Source of the DNA: JAGWBD01 sp965197455
GTDB lineage: Bacteria > Chloroflexota > Anaerolineae > Aggregatilineales > Phototrophicaceae
DNA length: 64,000 nt
Assembly: GCA_965197455.1 (NCBI GenBank)
Contig: OZ240208.1
Span: 744,001 to 808,000, forward strand
Direction: 5' to 3'
The notes under the pieces are model-generated. The model did not search any database. It had not been told where the DNA came from and saw nothing but the letters and a program-made list of their open reading frames with translations. The translations under genes and the position numbers were made by a program. Of this stretch, positions 1 to 8,213 are shown one piece after another. Each line of letters opens with the position of its first letter. The stretch's first letter is position 1.

Positions 1-1515
1 TTGATACTCCGCCCAGGACATGTAGGTCAGTGCGCCCGGGACGTTGGCCGTGGCCGCTGCGCGGTAGAGCGGGTCATCGTCCAGTTCAATGTCGTGGCGA
101 CCAATCAATCCAGCCGCGGCGGCGGAGAGCAACATGTCTGTTTGCGGGCTGCCAGGCCTGGGCGCAAGGAGCGTCATGACCTCGTCCGTGAAGTCGGCGT
201 CGACGTCGCTCCAGCGCATGACCGTAGCGGCAGACTCTGCGCGCCAGATTTCACCGAGTTGCGCCGTCGTCAGACACGCAGGCACTACGCTGTTTTCATT
301 GGCCAGCAGCACCAGCGCCCGTGTGCCCAGCTGCATGCTGTAGCTGTCGATGTTGCTTTCAGCGCATACAGCCTGCTCTTCAGCGTTCAGCGTTCGCCCG
401 GCAATGACCATGTCGAGCGCGCCGCCACACAACTCCTGAAAGGCAGCCGGCGCCCCCTCCTGCGTAATCGTGATCGAGAGGCCGGGCGAACTGGCCTGCA
501 GGCTTTCACTGCTGGCGCTCACAAATTCGTGCTCACTGCCGCTGCCGCCGATGCGCAAGGCGCCCGTTCCCTGAGGAATGAAGTAGTCGCCGGTGGCCAA
601 CGGGGCGACCTCGCCCTGTTGCGCAGCTTGCAAGCGCCGCACATTCTCGCTGGCAATGGCTTCTGTGGGAGCGGTGAAGCCGGCGGCCGTGACGATCGCC
701 GCGGCCTTTTCGCTGGCGACCAGGCTGAGCAATTCACTGACGCCTGGCTCGTTGACAAGTGCGGCGTTGGCGTAGAGCAGCAGCTGGCCGGCAGCGGGAT
801 ACAAGCCATCCTCGACGGTCGCTGCCGATGGCGCGCGGCAGCCATCGCTGTCCCTCGTGTTTAGCTCGAGGATGTGCTGGCCCTCTGCCTGTTCCAGTGT
901 GGCAACCCCGATAGCGCCCGCCGTCGCGGTCACTGCTTCGATGGCGTCGCCGGTGACGAGCGCATCGTCACGCAGGCCGTTACCGCTGACCAGCGCGTCC
1001 AGCAGGCTAAAGTCAGCGGTCATCTCATCCGGTACATATACGCCAAGGGCCAGGTCTTCCGGCGCATCCGGGACGACCTGATCCCAGCGCGTGGTGTTGC
1101 CGGAAGCGCTGGGCGCGAAAATGTTGGCAAGCTGGCCGTCGTCCAGGCAATCGACGAATTCAGCTCCGGTCGGATGCGTGAAGACGGCCAGAATCTGGTG
1201 ACCCAGAGTGAATTCCACCAGCACGATGTCGTTGTCAGCGCAGGCCTCAATCTGTGCCTCGCTGATCGGCTGTGTGGAGCTGCTCAGACCGGCTGCACCA
1301 GCGCAAAGCTGTGCCAGGCCAGTTCTTGAACCCGTGGTTTCGCTGCTCAATATCTCGTCAGCGCCGGCTTCCGCAATCATGGCCTGCAACAGTGGCTTAA
1401 CGATCGCCGAGCCCGCAATGCGTGCGCCAGGTTCCTGGGCGAACAAGGCAGGGCCGGCCAGCAGGAAGCTGGACAGGAACAGGAACCAGGCAAGGCGGCG
1501 CAGGGACAGGGTCAT
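1..1515 (-). CDS. Tandem PstS-like secreted substrate-binding protein, 3' end outside window
   Basis: The reading frame is open from an ATG at 1515 to the window edge (505 codons seen, no stop). Residues 1-26 form a signal peptide ending ...ALFAQEPG without a lipobox Cys. Two PBP-like domains follow. The first spans about 27-290 and opens GARIAGSAIVKPLLQAM; the second starts near 310 with GALRIGGSGSEHEF and is still running at the edge, where ALTYMSWAEYQ resembles the late PstS strand. Both carry the phosphate-binding-type pattern of a leading G-S loop and an ELCGGALDMVIAGR or AQLCAGAAGLSSS segment. It probably binds an anion or other small ligand outside the membrane. No transporter partner is visible, and the ligand is not deducible. 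Domain duplication makes it longer than an ordinary PstS of about 300-350 residues. Confidence 0.75.
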   Translation of the reverse strand, partial: MTLSLRRLAWFLFLSSFLLAGPALFAQEPGARIAGSAIVKPLLQAMIAEAGADEILSSETTGSRTGLAQLCAGAAGLSSSTQPISEAQIEACADNDIVLVEFTLGHQILAVFTHPTGAEFVDCLDDGQLANIFAPSASGNTTRWDQVVPDAPEDLALGVYVPDEMTADFSLLDALVSGNGLRDDALVTGDAIEAVTATAGAIGVATLEQAEGQHILELNTRDSDGCRAPSAATVEDGLYPAAGQLLLYANAALVNEPGVSELLSLVASEKAAAIVTAAGFTAPTEAIASENVRRLQAAQQGEVAPLATGDYFIPQGTGALRIGGSGSEHEFVSASSESLQASSPGLSITITQEGAPAAFQELCGGALDMVIAGRTLNAEEQAVCAESNIDSYSMQLGTRALVLLANENSVVPACLTTAQLGEIWRAESAATVMRWSDVDADFTDEVMTLLAPRPGSPQTDMLLSAAAAGLIGRHDIELDDDPLYRAAATANVPGALTYMSWAEYQ

Positions 1516-1627
1516 ACTGGAAACTCCAGTGATTCAGGCAGGTTGTGCAGGGATTGTACTGGCACAGCCCGCGATTTTACAGTCGCACTTCCTGTCAGGT
1601 TGATGTAGCCTGCCACTGGAGGCGACG

Positions 1628-2038
1628 GTGAACGACGAATTTAGCTTGTACAATCTGGTGGGAGGAGACGCGACCTTTCAGCGCCTGGTCGATATCTTCT
1701 ACACGCGCCTTGAAGCCGACGCGCGCCTGCGCCCCATGTTTCCGGACGACCTGGGACCCGGCAAGGAACGCCAGTTTCTTTTCCTTACACAGTTCTTTGG
1801 CGGCCCGGCCCGATACAATGAAAGCCGCGGCCATCCGCGATTGCGGCTGCGCCACAGTCCCTTCGCAATTGACGAGGCAGCGCGCGAACGCTGGCTGCGC
1901 CACATGCTGGCGGCCATCGACGAGGTTGGCATCGAGGAACCCATGCGCAATGTCATGCGCAGCTACTTTGAGCGCGCCTCTGCAATGCTGATCAATACTG
2001 AGTCGCCGGAAGCGGAGGAACGCGACCAGCGGGGCTAG
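1628..2038 (+). CDS. Truncated hemoglobin, group II type
   Basis: A 136-residue 2-over-2 globin, full length for the family. It shows the N-terminal YNLVGG, the B-helix FYTRLEADARLRPMFP segment, the GGP bend after FLTQFFGGPARY, and the RGHPRLRLRHSPF stretch holding the proximal His region typical of group II (TrHbO) proteins. Such cytoplasmic haem proteins bind O2 or NO and are linked to redox or nitrosative stress; the function here is inferred from family. The start is GTG at 1628, chosen because GGAGGCG lies just upstream. Its TAG stop shares the tetramer CTAG with the stop of convergent thyX. Confidence 0.9.
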   Translation: MNDEFSLYNLVGGDATFQRLVDIFYTRLEADARLRPMFPDDLGPGKERQFLFLTQFFGGPARYNESRGHPRLRLRHSPFAIDEAARERWLRHMLAAIDEVGIEEPMRNVMRSYFERASAMLINTESPEAEERDQRG

Positions 2039-2760
2039 CCTTTCGGATTCAGCACCATGGTCTCAAAGGCTTCGGCCGTCCATGGCAGGGCCGGGCGGAA
2101 GAAGTGCTCGTAGATCGCCTGGGCGTAAACCCGGATCTCATGTTGGGCGTCATCTGCCATGCGCAGCAGCAGAAAGTGCATCAGGTTGTGCGCGTCCACT
2201 TTCATCACCCAGGTGTAATAGACGCTGAAGCCTGGCAGGAAGACCCGCGCCAGCTCCCTCGATACGCCGGCTGCCAGCGCCTTGTCGTAAAGCGCGAACG
2301 AGCGTTCGTAGTGCGCTAGTAGCTCCCCTGTCAATTCAGCCCCGGCTTCGTCTGTCAGCTCGCCTTCACTGGCCTGGCGGTTGCTGCGCGCCTGTGTGCG
2401 CCACATTGCTGGCACATAAAAGTCATCTTCCTTAAAGGACGTATAGCGCCCGGATTGCGCGTTGGCGTTCCAGGTACGGTGCCGCACCCACTGCCACCAG
2501 GTCAACAGCGGCGCGCGGCAACGAAACTTGAACTCGACCATCTCGAACGGCGAAGTGTGCCGGTGGCGCATCAGGTAGAACAGCAGGCCCTTGTCCCGTG
2601 CATCACCCTTGCTTTCGCCCAGATAGGACACCCTGGCTGCATTGACGATCGCCAGGTCGCCACTGACGCCAGACTGTGGGTGCGGCATCAGGTCAACGAG
2701 CTCAATGTAGCCCTTGTCCAGCACGTCAACCCGCTTTCCGATGAGGGAGGCTGCTGTCAT
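2035..2760 (-). CDS. thyX: Flavin-dependent thymidylate synthase ThyX
   Basis: A 241-residue cytoplasmic enzyme that makes dTMP from dUMP using methylene-tetrahydrofolate and FAD/NADPH. The ThyX signature RHR-X7-S is present as RHRTWNANAQSGRY, residues 93-106, with S103 as the conserved Ser. Other family blocks are visible: SPFEMVEFKFRCRAP and the C-terminal LMHFLLLRMADDAQHEIR. It follows ruvA by 18 bases as the last gene of the yebC-ruvC-ruvA-thyX run. With tdk at 22 kb it indicates a ThyX-based dTMP route. No thyA is seen in the window. Confidence 0.95.
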   Translation of the reverse strand: MTAASLIGKRVDVLDKGYIELVDLMPHPQSGVSGDLAIVNAARVSYLGESKGDARDKGLLFYLMRHRHTSPFEMVEFKFRCRAPLLTWWQWVRHRTWNANAQSGRYTSFKEDDFYVPAMWRTQARSNRQASEGELTDEAGAELTGELLAHYERSFALYDKALAAGVSRELARVFLPGFSVYYTWVMKVDAHNLMHFLLLRMADDAQHEIRVYAQAIYEHFFRPALPWTAEAFETMVLNPKG

Positions 2761-2778
2761 ATCGGCTCCTGGATGGGA

Positions 2779-3348
2779 TCAGGCGAAAGACTGTAAGGCG
2801 AGGCGTACCCGCTCCTCGACGGTATCAGGCGCATCCGCGGGCAGGGTTTGCAGCGCCGTCTGCGCCTCGACCAGGCTGTAACCCAGGGCCGTCAGCGCAT
2901 CCATAACCTCACTGTCGCTGTCAGAAAACGCAGCACCCGCCAGGATAATCGGCCCCTCTCCCAGCTTGTCCCTAAGCTCTATGACGATTTTTTCTGCAGT
3001 CTTGCGGCCAACGCCCGAGACGCGAGTGAGAAGTTCGGGACGGTCGCCAAGTATAGCCTGGCGCAGACTGTCTGCGCTCATGGTGGCCAGAATTGCGAGC
3101 GCAAGCCGGGGCCCGATGCCACCCACGCGCATGAGATTGCGAAACAGTTCGCTGCCGCTGCTTTCCGGAAATCCGTAAAGCGAGAAACTGTCGTCACGCA
3201 CGACCATGACGGTATGCAGGGATAGTTCGCTGTTGAGCGGCGCCAGGCGGGGATCCGGCGTGTAGACCTGATAACCAATGCCGTTGACGTCGAGCACGAC
3301 ATGGTCGCGGCCACTGGCGCTGACCCGTCCGCGCAGGCTGACGATCAC
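2779..3348 (-). CDS. ruvA: Holliday junction branch migration protein RuvA
   Basis: A 189-residue DNA-binding subunit of the RuvAB branch-migration motor. It has an N-terminal OB-fold (MIVSLRGRVSASGRDHVVLDV), two helix-hairpin-helix motifs (VGGIGPRLALAIL near 75-88 and VSGVGRKTAEKIVIEL near 109-124) and a C-terminal three-helix domain that contacts RuvB (from about 140). It starts with GTG and overlaps the ruvC stop as GTGA, so translation is probably coupled. The partner gene ruvB is 22 kb away next to queA. Confidence 0.95.
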   Translation of the reverse strand: MIVSLRGRVSASGRDHVVLDVNGIGYQVYTPDPRLAPLNSELSLHTVMVVRDDSFSLYGFPESSGSELFRNLMRVGGIGPRLALAILATMSADSLRQAILGDRPELLTRVSGVGRKTAEKIVIELRDKLGEGPIILAGAAFSDSDSEVMDALTALGYSLVEAQTALQTLPADAPDTVEERVRLALQSFA

Positions 3349-3845
3349 GCCTGTTCCTCCTGCAGCCGCTGGTAGCGCGCGCTGTGCAGATCCGTGATGG
3401 CTACCGCCAGGGCGTCGGCGGCATCATCGGGTCGTGGCCGCTCATCCAGCCCCAGCAGTATCCGCACCATTTCCTGCACCTGCGGCTTGCGCGCACCGCC
3501 GTAGCCGGCGATCGACTGCTTGACCATGTTTGGCTTGTATTCGGCAATTGGCACGCCGGCGTTGGCAAGGGTTAGCAGGATGACGCCCCGTCCCTGGGCC
3601 ACGGTGATGGCAGTGGTCACATTGCGCGCGAAAAACAACTCCTCCACGCCGGACCGCAGCGGCTGCCAGGCAGCAATGATTGCCACAAGTTCATGGTGAA
3701 TGTGCTGCAGGCGGGTGTGCATCGGCATGTTCGCGGCAGTAGTGATGACCCCGTAGCGAACGGCTTGCAACGCGCCGTCTTCCAGTTCCTGCACCAGGCC
3801 CCAGCCGACGCTGGCAGTGCCAGGGTCGATCCCCAGCGATAGCAT
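3345..3845 (-). CDS. ruvC: Crossover junction endodeoxyribonuclease RuvC
   Basis: A 166-residue RNase H-fold resolvase that cuts Holliday junctions. Acidic residues are where the family has them: D7 in MLSLGIDPGT, Glu in GVEELFFARN (68/69), and the Asp cluster RPRPDDAADALAVAI (140-144). Length is normal. Its ATG overlaps the yebC TGA by one base (TGATG), and its own TGA overlaps the ruvA GTG. The three genes are therefore likely translated from one message. Confidence 0.95.
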   Translation of the reverse strand: MLSLGIDPGTASVGWGLVQELEDGALQAVRYGVITTAANMPMHTRLQHIHHELVAIIAAWQPLRSGVEELFFARNVTTAITVAQGRGVILLTLANAGVPIAEYKPNMVKQSIAGYGGARKPQVQEMVRILLGLDERPRPDDAADALAVAITDLHSARYQRLQEEQA

Positions 3846-4594
3846 CAGTCGCTGTCGTAAGTTAAAGCAAGTTCATCGGAGATCAGCAGATTGGAAAACA
3901 CCGATTGCACGTCATCGAGTTCTTCCAGGCTTTCATGCAGGCGCATGTTTTGCATGGCCCTGGCCGGGGGCAGGTCGGTCTCGTTCGCTGCTTCCCAGCG
4001 CAGTTCAGACTCCGCTATATGATAGCCTGCTCCGACGAGAGTGTGCTCGACACTGGCGAGCAACTCGTAAGGTGTCCAGACTGTGACGACGCCTTCTTCT
4101 TCGAGCACATCGTCTGCGCCAGCCTCGGCCGCGACCAGGAAGACCTCCTCGAAGTCAACGCTGCCATCCAGCGCGACGTAGCCCTTGCGCGAGAACTGCC
4201 AGGTGACCGAACCTGCTGAAGCCAGGCTGCCGCCGGATTTGTTGAGCGCGTGCTTGATATCGGCCAGGGTACGATTCTTGTTGTCGGTCAGGGTGTCAAT
4301 GAGATAGGCGACCCCATCAGGTCCATAACCTTCGTAGGTGATTTCAACCAGATCCTCGCCTTCAAGATTTCCCGAACCCCGCAGGACCGCGCGTTCAATG
4401 TTTTCGCGCGGCATGTTGCCGGCCTTGGCCTTGACGATGGCCAGCTTCAAACGCGGATTGCTGCTTTCATCCGCGCCACCCTCCCGCGCAGCCACGCTAA
4501 TCTCACGGGCCAAACGCGTAAACACCTTGCCACGCCGGGCGTCTTCCGCGCCTTTCTTGCGTTTAATGGTGGACCACTTGCTGTGACCCGACAT
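3845..4594 (-). CDS. yebC: YebC/PmpR-family protein (TACO1-like)
   Basis: A 249-residue member of the YebC/TACO1 family. The family-invariant start MSGHSKWSTIKRKK fixes the ATG at 4594, which has GGAGGCGAG just upstream; an in-frame extension to 4609 is less likely. Conserved blocks include NPRLKLAI, AKAGNMPRENIERA and YEGYGPDGVA. Family members act as transcriptional regulators or, in recent work, help ribosomes through difficult motifs; sequence alone does not decide which. It heads the ruvC-ruvA-thyX run, a yebC-ruvC linkage common in bacteria. Confidence 0.93.
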   Translation of the reverse strand: MSGHSKWSTIKRKKGAEDARRGKVFTRLAREISVAAREGGADESSNPRLKLAIVKAKAGNMPRENIERAVLRGSGNLEGEDLVEITYEGYGPDGVAYLIDTLTDNKNRTLADIKHALNKSGGSLASAGSVTWQFSRKGYVALDGSVDFEEVFLVAAEAGADDVLEEEGVVTVWTPYELLASVEHTLVGAGYHIAESELRWEAANETDLPPARAMQNMRLHESLEELDDVQSVFSNLLISDELALTYDSD

Positions 4595-4623
4595 GCCTCG
4601 CCTCCGCACGATGGTACGGACGG

Positions 4624-4652
4624 ATTGTAGCCGAAGCGCGCGACAGAGTCGA
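4624..4652 (-). promoter_or_regulatory. Putative sigma70 promoter of yebC-ruvCA-thyX
   Basis: On the minus strand, TCGACT (4652-4647) is separated by 17 bases from TACAAT (4629-4624), about 30 bases before the yebC start. The -35 match is partial (4 of 6), so this is a plausible but unproven promoter. Confidence 0.5.
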
Positions 4653-4661
4653 GACGCGCTG

Positions 4662-4670
4662 TGCTATACT
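4662..4670 (+). promoter_or_regulatory. Extended -10 element upstream of the 4733 gene
   Basis: TGCTATACT is an extended -10 box (TG-n-TATACT) 62 bases upstream of the membrane-protein start. The nearest -35-like GCGACA is 19 bases away and poor. It is divergent from the yebC promoter. Confidence 0.5.
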
Positions 4671-4732
4671 TTACGTCGCGAACGGACTTCCATTCATTCC
4701 GTCTACAGTCTCCGGGAGTTGATAAGCAGTCA

Positions 4733-6082
4733 ATGTCAGCGGTGGAGTGGGGGGACAGGACTGCGGAACGCCGAATCAATCCCCATCATCTGGCATGGGG
4801 GATTCTGCTCGCCAGCTTCCTCCTGTTCTGCCTGCTGTTGCTCACCATGCTGCTCGCAGCCAATCACTATCTGTTCCAGTCTGCGCTGCCAATGAAAGTC
4901 ACCCTGAATGTAGGCCGTGGCACCGTCAGTATCTCGAATCTGGCGAATCCGGTTGAACAGGTGGGCATTGCCGGGTCCGGGGTTGCGGATGGAGTTATCG
5001 TGCGCACGGATCCCCAGTCCCAGGGGGCGATTCTGTTTCTGGATGGTGAGGGGGACGATGAGCGTCTTCTTGCTTCACTGACCCTGCAACGGGATTCGCG
5101 TGTCACCCTGCTCAACGCAGAGCGCCCGCGTTTTTCCTGGAGTCGTCGCGGCTATGAAATTAATCTGCTGGACGTGATCGGGGTGATCAATCTGACGGTC
5201 ACAGACCACGCGGGGCCAGGGATGCAAATCCGTGGTCGAACTCCGGGTGGAGCGAGACTGCTGTTGACGGGCCCCGGCACCTACACCATTCAGGGCGCTG
5301 CGCCAGAGCTGCGGCTATTCAATCACAATGGTCGGGTCCAGCTTGAGTCGGCTGACGGCCGGCAGATTCGCATTGTCCCGGTTGGCGGCCAGGGCGCAGT
5401 GCTGTATGAGGAAGCGAGGGTGGAGGTACGTCCGGGATACCGAAAACTGTTGCAGGATCAGGACTTTAGCCAGTTGCGCTCCGGCGCCGATGCTGCAGAG
5501 GGTTCGGTCTGGGCCTGTGGCCACAATCCTGACGACATACCGGCAGGATCACAGGATTTTGTAGCTGTTAATGGACTTCAGCCTTTGCGTTTTCTGCGCG
5601 ATGGGGGAGTCACTTCGCATGGCGGGAACTTCTGTGTCCAGAACTTCGGCCAGGGTGGGCTGGAACTAAAAGAGCTGAATCTCGACCTGCTGTCACTCCG
5701 CGTTACTTTCTCTCTGGAGAATGCTTCACTGGGCACATGTGGTACCGCGGGAAGTGAATGTCCACTGATGCTGCGCATGGACTACATCTATTTTGATGAG
5801 GAAGATCAGGAGCGTAAGGGGCAGCAGTGGTTCCACGGCTTTTATATTCGTTCCCGGGAGGGCTGGCCCCAGCGCTGCAGCACCTGCCTGCAGGATCACG
5901 ATTTAATCCACGATAAAAGCTGGTATGTTTACGAAAGTCCCAATCTGCTGACCCTGTTTTCACCGGATCCACCCCCGGAAACGATTGTATCCGTCTGGGT
6001 CTACGCCTCCGGGCACGAGTACGATGTGCGCATCCAGGACGTGGCACTGCTGGGATTGTCACAGTTGGCAGAAGATGCCTGA
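4733..6082 (+). CDS. Single-pass membrane protein with large extracytoplasmic beta-rich region, unknown function
   Basis: 449 residues from the ATG at 4733 (MSAVEWGD), which has GGGAG upstream; an in-frame ATG at 4661 would add 24 unlikely residues. One hydrophobic helix (AWGILLASFLLFCLLLLTML, about 22-45) anchors a long outside part rich in short beta-type strands (VSISNLANPV, YTIQGAAPELRLF). A Cys-bearing C-terminal half includes GTCGTAGSEC and QRCSTCLQDHD and could form disulfides. I do not recognise the family. It stands alone with its own promoter and precedes the zinc-ribbon membrane gene on the same strand by about 90 bases. Confidence 0.7.
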   Translation: MSAVEWGDRTAERRINPHHLAWGILLASFLLFCLLLLTMLLAANHYLFQSALPMKVTLNVGRGTVSISNLANPVEQVGIAGSGVADGVIVRTDPQSQGAILFLDGEGDDERLLASLTLQRDSRVTLLNAERPRFSWSRRGYEINLLDVIGVINLTVTDHAGPGMQIRGRTPGGARLLLTGPGTYTIQGAAPELRLFNHNGRVQLESADGRQIRIVPVGGQGAVLYEEARVEVRPGYRKLLQDQDFSQLRSGADAAEGSVWACGHNPDDIPAGSQDFVAVNGLQPLRFLRDGGVTSHGGNFCVQNFGQGGLELKELNLDLLSLRVTFSLENASLGTCGTAGSECPLMLRMDYIYFDEEDQERKGQQWFHGFYIRSREGWPQRCSTCLQDHDLIHDKSWYVYESPNLLTLFSPDPPPETIVSVWVYASGHEYDVRIQDVALLGLSQLAEDA

Positions 6083-6175
6083 AGCAGGCCGCATTGCACC
6101 CCTTGTCCACTGCTGTTACATTCGCAAGGGTACGATAATGTTGCGTTACAGCGTGGGTAATCCGCGAGGGTGCCA

Positions 6176-6724
6176 GTGGGCTGGATGATTTCAGACGATG
6201 TTGTGACGGGTATCGCCCTGTATGCGGCGTTCGCCATCCTGGCTGTCTGGGCTGCCCTGGTGCTGTGGAGCTGGCACGACATGGGTGGGCGCTCCCGCAG
6301 CACTTCATTACGTATTCTGGCAGCCCTGCTGGTCGCGCTGTTGAACGTGCCGGGGCTGTTCATCTACCTTGCGTTACGCCCGCGAGTTACGCTGGCCGAA
6401 GCCTACGAGCGTTCGCTTGAAGAAGAGATTCTGCTGCAGGGGATCGAAGACAAACTGTCCTGTCCGTCCTGCAAGGCCCGCACGCAGCCAGACTGGCAAC
6501 TGTGCCCGGCCTGCCAGACACGCCTGCGCCGGCCCTGCAACCGCTGTGGCAACGCGCTTGAACTTGACTGGGAGCGCTGCCCGTATTGCGCAGCGCGCCA
6601 GGCGGGCACTGAAAGCGATGACTGGGCGCTCGCGCCGCGCCGCTTCCGGCCAGCTGGCGCCCCCCGATCGTCCGAAGCGTCACCTGCGCGTGAGCGCGAC
6701 GAAGAAGGCGTCCAGGCGACCTAG
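6176..6724 (+). CDS. Membrane protein with double zinc ribbon
   Basis: 182 residues from the GTG at 6176, placed about 6 bases after GCGAGGG; a GTG at 6170 or an ATG at 6185 are alternatives. Two hydrophobic helices (VVTGIALYAAFAILAVWAAL and LRILAALLVALLNVPGLFIY) are followed by a cytoplasmic-type tail with two CxxC pairs, CPSC...CPAC then CNRC...CPYC (about 95-140). This is the double-zinc-ribbon (DZR) arrangement. The C-terminus is charged and disordered. Proteins of this shape are common and uncharacterised, so no function is assigned. The stop TAG shares CTAG with the convergent pyk stop. Confidence 0.75.
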   Translation: MGWMISDDVVTGIALYAAFAILAVWAALVLWSWHDMGGRSRSTSLRILAALLVALLNVPGLFIYLALRPRVTLAEAYERSLEEEILLQGIEDKLSCPSCKARTQPDWQLCPACQTRLRRPCNRCGNALELDWERCPYCAARQAGTESDDWALAPRRFRPAGAPRSSEASPARERDEEGVQAT

Positions 6725-8196
6725 AGTTCGTCCGCCTCGCCAACCACATGAACCTTGAGGAAATTCGTTTGGCCGCCGATGCCAAATGGCACGCCGGCGA
6801 TAATCACCAGGCTGTCTCCGCGTTCGACCATGCCGGAGCGGTTGGCTGCGCGTACCACCGTCCCGATCATATCATCGGTCGAACTGAAGTCTGGCACCAG
6901 CATGGGAATGACGCCCCAGACCAGTGCCATACGCCGAAAGGTGTTTTCGCTGGGCGTGACACAAAGTATCGGGGTGCGCGACCGTTCGCGCGCAATTTGT
7001 TGCGCGGTGTAGCCGGAGTGTGTCGAAGTCACGATTGCCTTGCAATCCAGCACAGCCGCTATCTGGCTGGTGGCTTCGCTGATCGCATCGGATACCCGCT
7101 CCCTGGCCTTGTGTTCCGGATGCAGCTCAACCTGACCGGGCTCCCAGCCGGAGAGCAGGGCCTTTTCGGCGATGACAGCAATGCTGGCCATGGTTTCCAC
7201 GGTAATGACCGGGTACATACCCACCGCGGTCTCGTTGCTCAACATAACCGCGTCGCTGCCATCCATGATGGCGTTGTAAACGTCACTGGCCTCGGCGCGC
7301 GTCGGGCGCGGACTGTCCACCATGGAGTTGAGCATTTGTGTGGCCGTGATAACCGGTTTGCCCGCCTTGTTACACAGATGGATGATGCGCTTCTGATGCC
7401 CGGGGACCTCTTCCGCAGGCGTCTCAACGCCCAGGTCTCCGCGAGCGACCATGATGCCGTCGGATTCCGCAACAATGCGCTCAATGTTCTGCAGGGCTTC
7501 AAGCTTCTCGATCTTTGAAATGAGCCATGGGTTGTTCCCGCGTCTCTCCTGCTTGATGAGCTGTCTCAACTCGCGCAGGTCAGTTTCGCTGCGCACGAAG
7601 GACATGGCGATGAAGTCTGCATCCTTCTTAAGCGCAAATCTCAGGTCGCCGCGATCCTTGTCGGTAATCGCCGAGAGCGTCAGTTTGGCGGTGGGCGCAG
7701 TGACGCCTTTGCGCGAATAGAGCGCGCCTGGAACGATGACGCGGCATGTCAGGGTTGTGTCGTCCCTGCTGGTGACGAGGAACTCCAGATTGCCATCATC
7801 CAGCAGCAGCGACATGCCTTCGTGGACGTCGCGCGTAAACTCCGGATGCGGCAGCAGCAGGGTATATCTGTCGCTGTTTGCCAGCGCCGCGTCCAGGGTC
7901 AGGCGGATAGTATCGTCCTTCTTGAGCAGCAGCGGCTCATCAGGAACTTCACCGATGCGGATTTTGGGGCCTTGCAGGTCGCACATAATTGCGACCACCG
8001 CATTCTGTTCCCTGGCGATGCGGCGAATGCGGTCGATGGTGGCGCCGTGGGTAGCGAAGTCGCCGTGCGAAAAGTTGATACGAGCAACATTCATGCCACC
8101 CTGAATGATGGCGCGCAGGGTCTCTTCATCACTGGAAGCGGGGCCAATCGTCACGACTATCTTGGTGCGCTTGCTGTCAAGTTTGGTGCCGGACAA
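6721..8196 (-). CDS. pyk: Pyruvate kinase
   Basis: 491 residues, normal length; converts phosphoenolpyruvate and ADP to pyruvate and ATP in glycolysis. Recognised by KRTKIVVTIGPASS, NVARINFSHGD, the catalytic-Lys region LISKIEKLEALQNIE, MVARGDLGVE, and the 1-6 loop region AVMLSNETAVGMYP, where most family members have SGETAxGxYP. The start is TTG at 8196 with GGGAGG about 9 bases upstream. It lies 17 bases after eno on the same strand, so two consecutive glycolytic steps are co-transcribed. Confidence 0.95.
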   Translation of the reverse strand: MSGTKLDSKRTKIVVTIGPASSDEETLRAIIQGGMNVARINFSHGDFATHGATIDRIRRIAREQNAVVAIMCDLQGPKIRIGEVPDEPLLLKKDDTIRLTLDAALANSDRYTLLLPHPEFTRDVHEGMSLLLDDGNLEFLVTSRDDTTLTCRVIVPGALYSRKGVTAPTAKLTLSAITDKDRGDLRFALKKDADFIAMSFVRSETDLRELRQLIKQERRGNNPWLISKIEKLEALQNIERIVAESDGIMVARGDLGVETPAEEVPGHQKRIIHLCNKAGKPVITATQMLNSMVDSPRPTRAEASDVYNAIMDGSDAVMLSNETAVGMYPVITVETMASIAVIAEKALLSGWEPGQVELHPEHKARERVSDAISEATSQIAAVLDCKAIVTSTHSGYTAQQIARERSRTPILCVTPSENTFRRMALVWGVIPMLVPDFSSTDDMIGTVVRAANRSGMVERGDSLVIIAGVPFGIGGQTNFLKVHVVGEADEL

Positions 8197-8213
8197 TGGC
8201 TGCCTCCCCGTGT

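Noticed and set aside
1..864. Long plus-strand open frame of 287 codons
   Set aside because: It is antisense to the PstS-like gene, whose minus-strand frame has a signal peptide and domain motifs; the plus translation is Arg/Gly/Ala-rich without family character.
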